This document shows, piece by piece, positions 29,736-40,820 of a stretch of DNA of 64,000 nt. The notes beneath the pieces were generated by a model that was not told the DNA's origin, did no database searches, and saw only the letters and a list, made by a program, of their open reading frames with translations. The first letter of the stretch is position 1. Each line of letters begins with the position of its first letter. Source of the stretch: Rhizobiaceae bacterium (GTDB lineage: Bacteria; Pseudomonadota; Alphaproteobacteria; Rhizobiales; Rhizobiaceae); NCBI GenBank assembly GCA_016763155.1, contig JAESUH010000217.1:1-64000 (forward strand). Reading direction: 5' to 3'. The position numbers and the translations under genes were made by a program.

Positions 29736-31037
29736 CTATGAGCAAGTTTGCGTTTTCCACTCAGGCTTGTCAGCAACATAATTTTTTGCTGCTTCTTCAA
29801 GCAATGGACGAACAACATCTGTCATAGGTGTGATTGAATCGGTCACTTTTTCCCAGGCTGAACCATTCCATTGTTGAATGAAAATGCTTCCTCCGCCTTC
29901 GTGATCCTTACAAGAAGCCTTGATTGGAGCTGTGAAACCTTCAAGTCCAAGCTCTTTCAAGCGAGCCTCAGAAAGGTCAAAGGATTCTAGACCAACACGC
30001 ATGTCTTCGCCGGTAATAACCTTCTTGCCAGTGGCTTTTTGAGCCGCTGCAATTGCTTCAGCAAGAACTACCGCATTAAACATGCCACGATTGTAAAGCA
30101 CATGGCCTACTTCGCTTTTGTCTTTAACCAGAGAATTTCCGGCGTCTACGACATGTTTGATGATGTCCTGAACGGCTGGGAAATCGGTTCCAAGACCTGA
30201 GAAGTTGGCTGCGAGGTAACCTTTACCTGCTTTACCAACTGGTCCAAGATCTGCGTCCCCACCAGACCACCAGTTTCCGATGAAGTGATCCAAAGGAAAT
30301 CTGATTTTTACGGCTTCTTTAATGGCAGTAGAGTTCATTGCACCCCAGCCCCACATGATCATCCAGTCTGGACGTTCTTTGCGAACATTCAGCCAATGAG
30401 ATGCCTGGTTTTGCATTTCTTTGCCAGCAACCGGGAATTTGGCGACTGTGAAGCCCATGGATTCGGAAAGTTTATCCAGCAGAGGAATTGGTTCTTTGCC
30501 ATAACCGGCATCAAGATAGATAAAGCCAATTTTCTTGCCTTTAATGCCTTCTTTGGAATCAATATATTTCAGGATCGCTGAAAGCTGGCTCCAATAGGTT
30601 GTTGGATAGTTGAAAATCCACGGGAAGCTTTCACCAACTGCTGCTGCTGAAAGACCATAGCCCATTGAAAATACCGGGATTTTATCAACAGCGGCTTTCG
30701 GGATTAACTGTAGGGTAATGCCTGTAGAAAGAGGGCTATAAGCCAATGGGCCTTTGCCCTTGGTGCTTTCATAGCACTCAACGCCTTTTTGGCTGTTATA
30801 GCCAGTTTCGCATTCTTCAACGACAATTTTCACACCGCCAATGCCGCCATCGCGTGCATTCAGCATGTTGAAATAATCGGCATAGCCATTTGCAAATGGT
30901 GTGCCATTACCGGCATAGGGGCCAGTACGATAGGTAAGTGACGGTATATAAAGCGAATCTTCCGCACTCGCAGTTGTAACCTGCATACTACCTGCTGCCA
31001 CAATGGCTGCAGCACCCAGAATGAGCTTCTTGAACAT
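29736..31037 (-). CDS. Liv-type ABC transporter substrate-binding protein
   Basis: Signal peptide and type I periplasmic-binding protein sequence (YRTGPYAGNGTPFANGYADYFNMLNARDGGIGG). Confidence 0.87.
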   Translation of the reverse strand: MFKKLILGAAAIVAAGSMQVTTASAEDSLYIPSLTYRTGPYAGNGTPFANGYADYFNMLNARDGGIGGVKIVVEECETGYNSQKGVECYESTKGKGPLAYSPLSTGITLQLIPKAAVDKIPVFSMGYGLSAAAVGESFPWIFNYPTTYWSQLSAILKYIDSKEGIKGKKIGFIYLDAGYGKEPIPLLDKLSESMGFTVAKFPVAGKEMQNQASHWLNVRKERPDWMIMWGWGAMNSTAIKEAVKIRFPLDHFIGNWWSGGDADLGPVGKAGKGYLAANFSGLGTDFPAVQDIIKHVVDAGNSLVKDKSEVGHVLYNRGMFNAVVLAEAIAAAQKATGKKVITGEDMRVGLESFDLSEARLKELGLEGFTAPIKASCKDHEGGGSIFIQQWNGSAWEKVTDSITPMTDVVRPLLEEAAKNYVADKPEWKTQTCS

Positions 31038-31152
31038 CGTATGTTCCTCCCAAACTCTGCGGGTAGCATTATTGCTAACCGCTTCTATATTTGAAACCTG
31101 TATTCCTAAACCTGACAGGCCCGGTTCCCCGGCATGTCAGAAATCTGTTTCC

Positions 31153-32229
31153 CTAATAAGGGAATGGCCAAACGCGTAATTTTTGTTTGGCGAGAGACCA
31201 TAGTCGCGCCAAGCCATGGGGCTCCATTATCAAAAAGAATATAATCAAGCCACCGATCATCATGAAGTTGATGTGTTCAACGGTTGCAGCATTGATATCC
31301 AGGCCGAAAATGCTCGGAGCTATTGTGATCATGATTGGAAGCATCCAGATGAACGCAGCGCCCATATAACAACCTACCAAACTTCCAAGACCACCCAGCA
31401 CAACCATAAACAGGATTCGGAAGGATTGGTTCACATCGAAACTCTCGACCTCAGCAGCACCCAGCCAGAAAAACACCATCATGGCACCGGCAACGCCGCA
31501 ATAGAATGAAGATACAGCGAACGCAGACAGCTTTGCCTGTAGCGGACGTACTCCCATCAATTCAGCGGCGATATCCATATCGCGTATCATCATCCATGAA
31601 CGGCCAATTCGACCCTGAATAATGTTTGAAGCTATCCACGTCATTACCACCACGACCGATAGGACGACCAAATAGCGAGCGGTAGGACTGGCCGAAGCAC
31701 CCGTAATGATTACGCCCATTATTTCGCGCTGAGGAACTTCAATGGCACCAGATATGTTGTAATTATATAACCAGGGTATGCGGATGAAACACCATTCGAG
31801 AAAGAATTGCGCAGCCAGCGTGGTGACCACAAGATAGAAGCCTTTAATTCGCAAGGATGGCAGACCAAATATAGCTCCAATTCCCGCAGAAAAGACCCCA
31901 GAAAGAACGACCAAAATAATAATGTTTATGTCAGGAAAGATGGTCGTCATCTTGTAACAGGCATAGGCTCCCACTCCCATGAACGCGCCGGTTCCCAGTG
32001 ATAATTGCCCAGTGTAGCCAGTTAATATATTCAGACCGATGGCTGCGAGGGTAAAAATCAGAAACGGAATCATCATGGAATTGATGAAAAAGTCGTTGCC
32101 AAAAATTGGGATTGCCACAAAGGCAATCACCAGATAGATGCCGATGGCGATACGATCCTGAAGGATCGGGAAAGTTGCCAGATCATCTTTATAGTTTGTT
32201 TTGTATTGGCCTGCTTCACGGTAAAACAC
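31153..32229 (-). CDS. Branched-chain amino acid-type ABC permease (LivM family)
   Basis: LivM-like TM protein (NILTGYTGQLSLGTGAFMGVGAYA). Confidence 0.88.
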   Translation of the reverse strand: MFYREAGQYKTNYKDDLATFPILQDRIAIGIYLVIAFVAIPIFGNDFFINSMMIPFLIFTLAAIGLNILTGYTGQLSLGTGAFMGVGAYACYKMTTIFPDINIIILVVLSGVFSAGIGAIFGLPSLRIKGFYLVVTTLAAQFFLEWCFIRIPWLYNYNISGAIEVPQREIMGVIITGASASPTARYLVVLSVVVVMTWIASNIIQGRIGRSWMMIRDMDIAAELMGVRPLQAKLSAFAVSSFYCGVAGAMMVFFWLGAAEVESFDVNQSFRILFMVVLGGLGSLVGCYMGAAFIWMLPIMITIAPSIFGLDINAATVEHINFMMIGGLIIFFLIMEPHGLARLWSLAKQKLRVWPFPY

Positions 32230-32232
32230 GGA

Positions 32233-33189
32233 TTATACCCTCTCGATAATTTTTTCGCCGAACAGACCCTGTGGCCTGAACAACAGGAAGATCAGGGCGA
32301 TAACATAGGCAAACCAGCCTTCTACACCGCCACCGAGCAATCCGCCCCAATAGACTTCGAATAGTTTTTCACCAAAGCCGATGATTAATCCGCCGACAAT
32401 TGCGCCAGGTACTGAGGTGAACCCACCCAGAATGAGAACTGGCAAAGCTTTGAGGGCAACAATTTGCAGAGCAAAGGAAACATCTGATTTGGCACCCCAC
32501 ATGATACCGGTCGCCAGCGCGACAATGCCTGAAGCAAACCAGACAATCGCCCATATTTGATTGAGGGAAATACCAACGGACAGCGCCGCCTGATGGTCAT
32601 CTGCCACTGCACGAAGACCGCGACCGATGCGGGTTTTGCTGAAGAAGATTGCCAGCACCGCCACCAATATGGCTGCAATAACTGCGGCAGCAATATCGAT
32701 ATGTTGCAGGATCAAGATACCGTCAAAAATATCGAATGTGGTTGAGCCGGTAGGCAAACCCAATTCCTCGGTAATCATAGCTTTGGGTTCGCCACCAAAT
32801 ATCAATTCGCCAAACCCAATCAGGAAATAGGAAAGCCCGATGGTCGCCATGAACAAAATGATATCATCCTGATTGACCAAATGACGAAGCACGACCCGTT
32901 CTATGGTGACAGCCAGAGCTGCCATTATCAAAATCGCCAAGGCCAGCGCTATATATGCCGGAACTCCCGCTGCATAAAGACTTACAAGTGAAAGGGCCGA
33001 AAACACGACCATGATGCCCTGAGCAAAGTTGAATACGCCAGACGCTTTGAAGATCAGCACAAAACCTAGCGCAAGCAGCGCGTAAAGAATGCCTGAAACA
33101 AACCCTTCCCACAGCACCTGCAGCAGAAAATCAGGCATGGCACCCATTTGTACGAATGGGTCGATGAAAATATTGTAGAGCAGTTCCAT
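32233..33189 (-). CDS. Branched-chain amino acid-type ABC permease (LivH family)
   Basis: LivH-like TM protein (ALLALGFVLIFKASGVFNFAQG). Confidence 0.88.
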   Translation of the reverse strand: MELLYNIFIDPFVQMGAMPDFLLQVLWEGFVSGILYALLALGFVLIFKASGVFNFAQGIMVVFSALSLVSLYAAGVPAYIALALAILIMAALAVTIERVVLRHLVNQDDIILFMATIGLSYFLIGFGELIFGGEPKAMITEELGLPTGSTTFDIFDGILILQHIDIAAAVIAAILVAVLAIFFSKTRIGRGLRAVADDHQAALSVGISLNQIWAIVWFASGIVALATGIMWGAKSDVSFALQIVALKALPVLILGGFTSVPGAIVGGLIIGFGEKLFEVYWGGLLGGGVEGWFAYVIALIFLLFRPQGLFGEKIIERV

Positions 33190-34010
33190 TAGTGTGCCAC
33201 TCCCAAATACGCATCAATCACATTTTGATCGGCCTGCACTTCAGCAGGTTTGCCATCGGCAATTTTCTTGCCATAATCGAGGACCACAACCCGGTCCGCC
33301 AGATCCATTACCACGCCCATATCATGCTCAATCAGAGCGATGGTTGTGCCGAATTGTTCATTTACCTCAATGATAAAGCGGCTCATGTCTTCTTTTTCTT
33401 CCAAATTCATTCCCGCCATCGGTTCGTCCAACAAAAGCAAGATCGGTTCTGCCGCCAGTGCGCGGGCGAGTTCCACCCGTTTTTGCAACCCATAGGGAAG
33501 TGCGCCCACGGGATCTTTGCGAATGTGTTCGATTTCAAGAAATTCAATAATGTCTTCCACCACTTTGCGGTGTTCAATTTCTTCATCGAGCGCCGGGCCA
33601 TGCCTAAAAATTTGCCAGAAAAAACTCTTATGCATTTTCAAACAACGCCCTGCCATGATGTTATCCAGCGTGCTCATTCCGCTAAACAGGGCAACATTTT
33701 GAAAGGTACGTGAAATGCCCTGACTGGCAGCCACATAGGGACGCATTTTGGTACGCTGCTGCCCCATAAAACTGATCGTGCCTTCTTGCGGATGGTAGAA
33801 CCCATTTATGACGTTCAGCATGGAGGTTTTACCGGCACCGTTTGGCCCGATAATAGCTCGAATTTCACCTTTCCGGATATCGAAGGAAATATCGGTAATC
33901 GCCTTCACACCGCCAAAGGAGAGAGAAATATTATCCACCTGCAATAACACATCGCCCTTGGCAATATTATCGATCGCAGATACAGAGTTCTGGTTTACAT
34001 GCGCGTTCAT
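33189..34010 (-). CDS. ABC transporter ATP-binding protein (LivG family)
   Basis: Walker A GPNGAGKTS, LPYGLQKRVELARAL, LLLLDEPMAGMN. Confidence 0.9.
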   Translation of the reverse strand: MNAHVNQNSVSAIDNIAKGDVLLQVDNISLSFGGVKAITDISFDIRKGEIRAIIGPNGAGKTSMLNVINGFYHPQEGTISFMGQQRTKMRPYVAASQGISRTFQNVALFSGMSTLDNIMAGRCLKMHKSFFWQIFRHGPALDEEIEHRKVVEDIIEFLEIEHIRKDPVGALPYGLQKRVELARALAAEPILLLLDEPMAGMNLEEKEDMSRFIIEVNEQFGTTIALIEHDMGVVMDLADRVVVLDYGKKIADGKPAEVQADQNVIDAYLGVAH

Positions 34011-35989
34011 TCGGCAGCCTCATTTTGAGAGAAAGTGGCCGGGAACGTTTTGACATCGCCGATATTCACAGTGGCTGAAATATTGCCCTTACGGCCGTCT
34101 TCAAACACCACTTCGGTCTCAACAAACTGTTCTTTCGAACCGTCGTAAAGGGCATCAATCAACACGTCATAACGTTCGGCAATGAAACTACGACGAACCT
34201 TTTGGGTCCGGGTCAGTTCACCATCATCGGGATCAAGTTCCTTGTGCAGAACCAAAAAGCGATGAATTTGCGCACCAGCCATCAGTTCTTCGTCGGCCAG
34301 ATCCTTGTTCACCTGTTCAATATGGCTTTCCATCGTGGCATAAACCTCAGGATGGGCGGCCAATTCCTGATAACTGGCATAGGAAATATTGTTGCGTTCA
34401 GCCCAGTTACCAACGGAAGTCAGATCGATATTCAAGAATACGCAAACCATATTGCGTCCGTCGCCAAATGCCACGGCTTCCTTGATATTAGGGAAAAACT
34501 TCAACTTGTTTTCAATATATTTCGGAGCAAACAGGCTGCCATCTTCGAGCTTGCCCACATCTTTGGCACGATCGATAATTTTCAAATGGCCATCATGATC
34601 AAGGAAACCAGCGTCGCCTGTGCGCACCCAACCTTCTTTATTCTTGGTGGAAGCGGTGGCTTTTTCGTCTTTGTAATAACCCACAAAAACGCCAGGTGAG
34701 CGGTAAAGCACCTCGCCACTATCATCAATTTCAATTTCTACTCCCGGAGAAGGACGACCCACCGTATCAGCCCTAATTTCACCATCGGGTTGAGCAGAAA
34801 TATAAACGGATGCTTCCGTTTGGCCGTAAAGCTGTTTGAGGTTTAACCCCAGCGAGCGGTAAAACTTGAAAATTTCGGGTCCGATGGCTTCACCAGCGGT
34901 ATAACCCACCTTCAACCGGGTGAACCCCATGCGATTTTTCAGCGGACCGTAAACGAAGAACTCGCCGAGGCTATATATCAACCGGTCCAAAAACCCGACA
35001 GATTCACCATTCAAAATGGGCTCACCAACTTTGTTTGCATGCGCCATGAAATAGTCAAACATCTTCTTCTTGATTTTTCCTGCATCCTCCATCTGAACGA
35101 TGATCGAGGTAAGCAGGACTTCAAATACCCTTGGGGGTGCGAAGAAATAAGTGGGTGCGATTTCGCGACGGTTTTCTTCCACCGTATCCGGACTTTCCGG
35201 GCAACAAACGCAATAGCCGCAGAGGTAGGTTTGCGCATAAGAAAATACGTGGTCGCCTACCCATGCCAAAGGCAGATAGGCGAGAATTTCCTCGCTGCTA
35301 TCCAGATGATCGAACTCATTGGCATTGCGGGCAGAAATTACCAGATTGTCAAAAGATAACATCACACCTTTAGGTTTGCCTGTGGTGCCGGATGTATAAA
35401 GCATGACCGCAAGATCATCGCCTTTTCCATTCGCAACACCTTCCAACCAGTGCGCATCACCTTCGCGTTCCAGCACGACCTCACCCAGTTTCTTTACATC
35501 CTCAATCGAATGCAAATTGGTGTGATCATAATCACGCAGACCTTTGGTCTCGTCATAAATGATTTTCTTCAGTTTGGAGAGCTGATCACCGATAGATAAA
35601 ACCTTATCGACCTGCTCCTGATCCTGACACAGAGCCATGGATGCTTCGGCATGCTCCAGCACATAAACCATCTCTTCTGCGACACTATCTGCGTAGACTG
35701 GAACAGGTATTGCGCCCAGCGCCTGTGCTGCACAAAAGGTCCAGTAGAGCCAGGGACGGTTTTGACCGACGATGGCAATCTTATCGCCGGGCTTCAGACC
35801 CAGCTCAGAAAGACCGATAGAAAACACGCGAATTTGCAGATAGGCCTCAGCCCATGTCCAGCTTTGCCAGATGCCTTTATCCTTGTGGCGCATGGCCGTC
35901 AGGTCAGCAAAACGCGTGGAATTCAGCAGCATATATTGTGGCAGCGTTACGGGCTCATTGCCCTCGATGAAATTGCCCTTTGATGGCAT
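34007..35989 (-). CDS. Long-chain acyl-CoA synthetase-like AMP-dependent ligase
   Basis: YTSGTTGKPKGVMLSFDN motif, C-terminal TGDAGFLDHDGHLKIIDRAKDV. ATG at 35989 preferred. Confidence 0.87.
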   Translation of the reverse strand: MPSKGNFIEGNEPVTLPQYMLLNSTRFADLTAMRHKDKGIWQSWTWAEAYLQIRVFSIGLSELGLKPGDKIAIVGQNRPWLYWTFCAAQALGAIPVPVYADSVAEEMVYVLEHAEASMALCQDQEQVDKVLSIGDQLSKLKKIIYDETKGLRDYDHTNLHSIEDVKKLGEVVLEREGDAHWLEGVANGKGDDLAVMLYTSGTTGKPKGVMLSFDNLVISARNANEFDHLDSSEEILAYLPLAWVGDHVFSYAQTYLCGYCVCCPESPDTVEENRREIAPTYFFAPPRVFEVLLTSIIVQMEDAGKIKKKMFDYFMAHANKVGEPILNGESVGFLDRLIYSLGEFFVYGPLKNRMGFTRLKVGYTAGEAIGPEIFKFYRSLGLNLKQLYGQTEASVYISAQPDGEIRADTVGRPSPGVEIEIDDSGEVLYRSPGVFVGYYKDEKATASTKNKEGWVRTGDAGFLDHDGHLKIIDRAKDVGKLEDGSLFAPKYIENKLKFFPNIKEAVAFGDGRNMVCVFLNIDLTSVGNWAERNNISYASYQELAAHPEVYATMESHIEQVNKDLADEELMAGAQIHRFLVLHKELDPDDGELTRTQKVRRSFIAERYDVLIDALYDGSKEQFVETEVVFEDGRKGNISATVNIGDVKTFPATFSQNEAAE

Positions 35990-36194
35990 TTCCAAGTCCT
36001 CCCTCAAGGCCTCTTATTAATCCTTCCAGGTCCCCCAACCCGATATAAAAGCCGCATCTTCGAATATTTTTCCGATTTGCGGATTCCTCACCTTTTACTG
36101 AACGTAAATCTTCACGATGAATCAACCCGTTAAATCGATTAGGTAGCGAAATAAATTTGCATTATGGACCTGCAAAAATAAACCGACCTCAATT

Positions 36195-37034
36195 TTATTG
36201 ATGTACGTCTTTGATTTTATTAGCGAAAAATATATTTACCAGTTGCGCAGCAACCAGAGCTGCAATTACTTGCGGGCGCTTATCATTGGCCCCACCGGCA
36301 CCTATCGGGCAGGTTAACTTTTCCAATAATTCTGGAATATGCCCGTTTTTGAGAAATTGTCGGCGGAATGTCCCCAATTTGGTATCAGAGCCGATCATTC
36401 CAACAAAAGCTGCGTCCTGACGATGCAGGGCAGTCTCGGTGATTAGAAAATCCTGGGCATGATCATGGGTAAGAATAATAAAGGCAGAATTCGACCTGGC
36501 TTGAGCAATTATGCTTTCTGGAATCGCCAAATGTTTGTGTTCACAACCTTCTTTCGCTCGGGGTAATTGCCGCAACTGGTCCAGTCGTGAATCGATAATG
36601 ACTATATTAAGTGGCAAGAGTGAAAGCGCTTCAAGCAGTGCTTTGCCCACATGTCCCGCACCAAAGATATAAACCGTTGGGGCCTCGCATTTTTCCTGAT
36701 CTTGTAACCGTATTAGAGCCTCGGCAATTTTCTTGTTTTGCGCCTGATTGATGTATTCAAATTCCAGTTCAACAAAGCCGCCACAGCATTGTCCAATTTC
36801 CGGCCCCAGAGGCAGACTAAGGATAGAGGAGGCGCTTGTATCAAACAACAATTTCCGGGCATGTTGAATGGCAAGATGCTCCATCTCGCCGCCGCCAATG
36901 GTTTCAAAAATATCTGCATTACCCACCAACATCCAGGTTCCACCAGAACGGGGTGTGGAACCTTTGGCACTTGTTATTGTAACCTTGATCGAGGATGCAT
37001 TAGCCTTCAAAAAAGCCTGTACCCCTTCAGCCAT
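36195..37034 (-). CDS. xdhC: Xanthine dehydrogenase accessory protein XdhC
   Basis: XdhC features (GSTPRSGGTWMLV, IFGAGHVGKAL, GGANDKRPQVIAAL), adjacent to xdhAB. Confidence 0.9.
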   Translation of the reverse strand: MAEGVQAFLKANASSIKVTITSAKGSTPRSGGTWMLVGNADIFETIGGGEMEHLAIQHARKLLFDTSASSILSLPLGPEIGQCCGGFVELEFEYINQAQNKKIAEALIRLQDQEKCEAPTVYIFGAGHVGKALLEALSLLPLNIVIIDSRLDQLRQLPRAKEGCEHKHLAIPESIIAQARSNSAFIILTHDHAQDFLITETALHRQDAAFVGMIGSDTKLGTFRRQFLKNGHIPELLEKLTCPIGAGGANDKRPQVIAALVAAQLVNIFFANKIKDVHQ

Positions 37035-39345
37035 TGGAGACTTGATTTCTCATGCGCTCTACCGCCTTTAATATGCGCTCCGGCGTGGCGGGTGTATCAA
37101 GCTTGGGGCAGGTTTTATAATCAGCTACACTGGCCACAGCCATGGAAAGCGCCTCAAGAACGGACATCGCCAACATGAATGGTGGTTCGCCTACGGCTTT
37201 TGAACGACGAATGGTGCGCTCTTTATTTTGCGACCATTCTGCCAGTGTCACATTGAAAACCAATGGTCGATCTGAAGCCAATGGAATTTTATAGGTGGAT
37301 GGTGCATGGGTGCGCAAGCGACCGTCATTATCCCACCAAAGCTCCTCGGTGGTGAGCCATCCCATGCCCTGAATAAAGCCACCTTCAACCTGCCCTTTAT
37401 CAATGGCAGGGTTCAAAGATTTTCCCACATCGTGCAAAATATCTACCCGGTCTACCTGATATTCTCCAGTGAGTGTATCAATGGCAACTTCGGAAACTGA
37501 CGCACCGTAGGAGAAATAAAAGAACGGCCGACCCGTGCCCTTTTCCCTGTCCCAGTGAATTTTTGGCGTTTTATAAAACCCGGTAGCTGAAAGATGGATG
37601 CGGGCCATATAGGCCCGGTTCACCAAATCTGCGAAAGAAATTTTGTGCTGGCCGATATGCACTTCATTTCCAAAAAATTCTATTTGATCATTAGCGTTCC
37701 CAATTACTGCCTTTGCAAAATCGGTAAGCCGTTGCTTGATCTGCTCCACTGCATCAAGTGCAGCCATGGCATTCAAATCTGTGCCTGAGGAGGCCGCAGT
37801 TGCCGAAGTGTTTGGCACTTTGGATGTATTGGTAGCAGTGATTTTTATCCGGCTCATATCCACGCCGAAACCATCGGCCACAATCTGGGCAACTTTGGTA
37901 TTTAGCCCCTGGCCCATTTCGGTACCGCCATGATTGATCTGGATGGAACCATCCCGGTAAACATGGAGCAGGGCAGATGCCTGATTATACCAGGTGGCAG
38001 TGAAGGATATGCCGAACTTTACCGGCGTCAGGGCGATACCGCGCTTGATGATCTTGCTTGATTGATTGAATTTCAGAATTTCTTCGCGACGTTTTTGGTA
38101 GTCAGCGCTTTGTTCCAGCTCATCCACCAATCGGTGGATGATATTATCTTCAACGATCTGATGATACGGCGTGACGCAACGCGCCACATCGTCATAAAAA
38201 TTTGCCTTGCGGATTTCCAGCGGGTCTTTTCCCAACGCATAGGCAATTTCTTCAATTACCCGCTCGCCGGCAATCATACCTTGAGGACCACCGAACCCGC
38301 GAAAGGCGGTGTTGGAAACCGTATTGGTTTTCATCGGGCGAGATTGCAGTTTTACGTTTGGAAGAAAATAGCAATTATCCACATGGAACAATGCCCGGTC
38401 GGTAACCGGACCTGACAAATCCGAGGAATAACCACAACGCGCTGCGAGAACCGCATCGAGTGCTGAAATTACACCGTTCTCATCAAAGCCAACTTCATAT
38501 TGAGCAAGGAAATCATGGCGCTTTCCTGTGGCGATCATGTCGTCATCACGGTCCGGTCGAATCTTGACTGCACGTCCATATTTCTTCGCTGCAAGTGCTG
38601 CAACAACTGCAAATGCATTGGACTGGGTTTCCTTGCCGCCAAAGCCACCACCCATACGACGAATATTCACCGTGACTGCGTTAGATGGCACATCCAGCAC
38701 ATGAGCGACCATGTGTTGAACTTCGCTTGGGTGCTGGGTGGAGGAATAAACGAGCACATCATCATCTTCACCGGGAATGACCATGGCTATATGGCCTTCC
38801 AGATAGAAGTGATCCTGTCCGCCAATTTCCATCTCGCCTTTGATGTTGTGTTCAGCTTTGGAAAGTGCCGATTTGGCATCCCCATATTTCAAGGTCAACG
38901 GTTCTGTGACATGGGGGTAATCAGCTTCCATTGCTGATTTTACATCAATCACCGGAGTTTGTTTATCATAGGTAATTTCAGCCAGCTTCGCGGCGCTGCG
39001 CGCTTCATCTCTCGTTTGGGCCAATACTGCAAATATCGGCTGACCATAAAATTCGATTTTACCCTCGGAAAAAACCGGCTCATCATCGCGCCCGGTAGGG
39101 CTCACATCATTGACGCCTGGAATATCGGCTGCGGTGAGCACTGCGACCACTCCTTTTGCCTCAGCTACGGCCTCTAGTTTGATCTCCGTAATGGAGCCAT
39201 TGGCAACTTCAGAAAGACCGAAATAAAGGTGCAACATTCCCGCAGGTTCTGGAATGTCATCGATATATTCTGCGCTGCCGGAAACGTGTTTATGGCCGGA
39301 ATCGTGGGGAATGGAGGTGTGCACTGCGCCTTTGAATTCATTCAT
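37027..39345 (-). CDS. xdhB: Xanthine dehydrogenase molybdopterin-binding subunit
   Basis: Mo-binding motifs (RMGGGFGGKETQ, AFRGFGGPQG), 772 aa. Confidence 0.93.
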   Translation of the reverse strand: MNEFKGAVHTSIPHDSGHKHVSGSAEYIDDIPEPAGMLHLYFGLSEVANGSITEIKLEAVAEAKGVVAVLTAADIPGVNDVSPTGRDDEPVFSEGKIEFYGQPIFAVLAQTRDEARSAAKLAEITYDKQTPVIDVKSAMEADYPHVTEPLTLKYGDAKSALSKAEHNIKGEMEIGGQDHFYLEGHIAMVIPGEDDDVLVYSSTQHPSEVQHMVAHVLDVPSNAVTVNIRRMGGGFGGKETQSNAFAVVAALAAKKYGRAVKIRPDRDDDMIATGKRHDFLAQYEVGFDENGVISALDAVLAARCGYSSDLSGPVTDRALFHVDNCYFLPNVKLQSRPMKTNTVSNTAFRGFGGPQGMIAGERVIEEIAYALGKDPLEIRKANFYDDVARCVTPYHQIVEDNIIHRLVDELEQSADYQKRREEILKFNQSSKIIKRGIALTPVKFGISFTATWYNQASALLHVYRDGSIQINHGGTEMGQGLNTKVAQIVADGFGVDMSRIKITATNTSKVPNTSATAASSGTDLNAMAALDAVEQIKQRLTDFAKAVIGNANDQIEFFGNEVHIGQHKISFADLVNRAYMARIHLSATGFYKTPKIHWDREKGTGRPFFYFSYGASVSEVAIDTLTGEYQVDRVDILHDVGKSLNPAIDKGQVEGGFIQGMGWLTTEELWWDNDGRLRTHAPSTYKIPLASDRPLVFNVTLAEWSQNKERTIRRSKAVGEPPFMLAMSVLEALSMAVASVADYKTCPKLDTPATPERILKAVERMRNQVSNG

Positions 39346-40820
39346 TACGCAACTCCTTCCATATGGGTTGGATGGCTGCGGGAAAGCTGTGCCACCTCAC
39401 CCGTAGTCTCAAGATAAAAACGACGGAGCAGATTTTTTGCAACATTCATGCGGTATTCAGCCGAGGCACGCCAATCACCCAATGGGGTGTAGTCATTTTC
39501 AAATGATGCCAAGGCATTTTCAATTGTTGCCTCATTCCATTCGCTTCCCAACAGAGCCTGTTCAACACTGGATGCGCGCAGAGGTGTGGCCGCCATACCA
39601 CCAAAAGCGATGCGGCAGGTTTCTACCTTACCCTCTCCATCCAGTGAAATTTTGAAAGCACCACAAAGGGCAGAGATATCTTCGTCGCGGCGTTTTGAAA
39701 TTTTGTAGACTTCAAATTTTTCACCGTCCTGAAGAGCCGGAACAAACAAGGATTGAACAAATTCGCCCGGCTGCAAATTCTGTTTGCCATAGGCAATGAA
39801 AAAATCTTCCAGCGGAAGGTCGCGGGTTTCGTTTCCCTTGCGAAGGGTCAATTTTGCATCAAGGGCAATGAAGGCTGGAGGCAAATCGCCGATTGGAGAG
39901 CCATTGGCAATGTTGCCGCCAATCGTTCCCATATTGCGCACCTGCTCGCCACCAATACGATTCCAGAAATTACTAAGGGCTGGAAATGTTTTAGTCACTG
40001 CTTCAAAGGCCGTGGTGTAGGGCAGGCAAGCTCCCAATACCACTCCCTCAGGCGTGACGGAGATTTCGGCCAACTCATCCAGATGGGCAATGAATATTGC
40101 AGGCGCGATATCATGAAAATGTTTGGTCACCCAAAGGCCCACATCGGTAGAACCGGCGATGATGGTTGCATCAGGTTTTTGCTGTAGTAAGTCGGCAAAA
40201 TCATCCAGATTTGCGGGAATGGAGAAGCTATCTGTTTCCACCCGGCTGCCATCATTCCAGCCCTGCAAAATGTCGGTAATTTCTGATGGAGCAAGTAACG
40301 CATCTTCATTCATGGCATTGCTGGCAGCGACTTCAAGGGCGGCGTTTATGATAGGTTCATAACCGGTACAGCGACAGAGGTTTCCCTGTAGTGCTTTTTC
40401 AATTTCGAACACATCCGGATTGGGGTTCGACAAAAACAAACCATAGAGCGACATGACAAAACCCGGCGTACAAAAGCCACATTGGGAACCATGGTTTGTG
40501 ACCATTGCTTGTTGAATTGGATGGAGCGCGCCACCCTTCCCTGTCAGATGTTCCACGCTCACCACATGACAATTATCGAGTGACCCAATAAAACGGATAC
40601 ATGCGTTGATCGCCATATAGCGCAACTTGCCCGCAATGAGCTTACCCACCAACACCGTACAAGCGCCACAATCACCCTCGGCGCAGCCTTCTTTCGTGCC
40701 TGTAAGGTTTTTTTCCAGACGCAAAAAATCAAGTAATGTTTTATCAGCGCCTACATTATTCAGGCTAATTTTTTTATCGTTGAGAACAAATCTGATTTCA
40801 GTTCGAGATTTCAATATCAT
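39345..40820 (-). CDS. xdhA: Xanthine dehydrogenase small subunit (2Fe-2S and FAD domains)
   Basis: GCAEGDCGACTV, CGFCTPGF, LCRCTGYEPI and FAD domain (GGNIANGSPIGDLPP). Confidence 0.93.
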   Translation of the reverse strand: MILKSRTEIRFVLNDKKISLNNVGADKTLLDFLRLEKNLTGTKEGCAEGDCGACTVLVGKLIAGKLRYMAINACIRFIGSLDNCHVVSVEHLTGKGGALHPIQQAMVTNHGSQCGFCTPGFVMSLYGLFLSNPNPDVFEIEKALQGNLCRCTGYEPIINAALEVAASNAMNEDALLAPSEITDILQGWNDGSRVETDSFSIPANLDDFADLLQQKPDATIIAGSTDVGLWVTKHFHDIAPAIFIAHLDELAEISVTPEGVVLGACLPYTTAFEAVTKTFPALSNFWNRIGGEQVRNMGTIGGNIANGSPIGDLPPAFIALDAKLTLRKGNETRDLPLEDFFIAYGKQNLQPGEFVQSLFVPALQDGEKFEVYKISKRRDEDISALCGAFKISLDGEGKVETCRIAFGGMAATPLRASSVEQALLGSEWNEATIENALASFENDYTPLGDWRASAEYRMNVAKNLLRRFYLETTGEVAQLSRSHPTHMEGVA

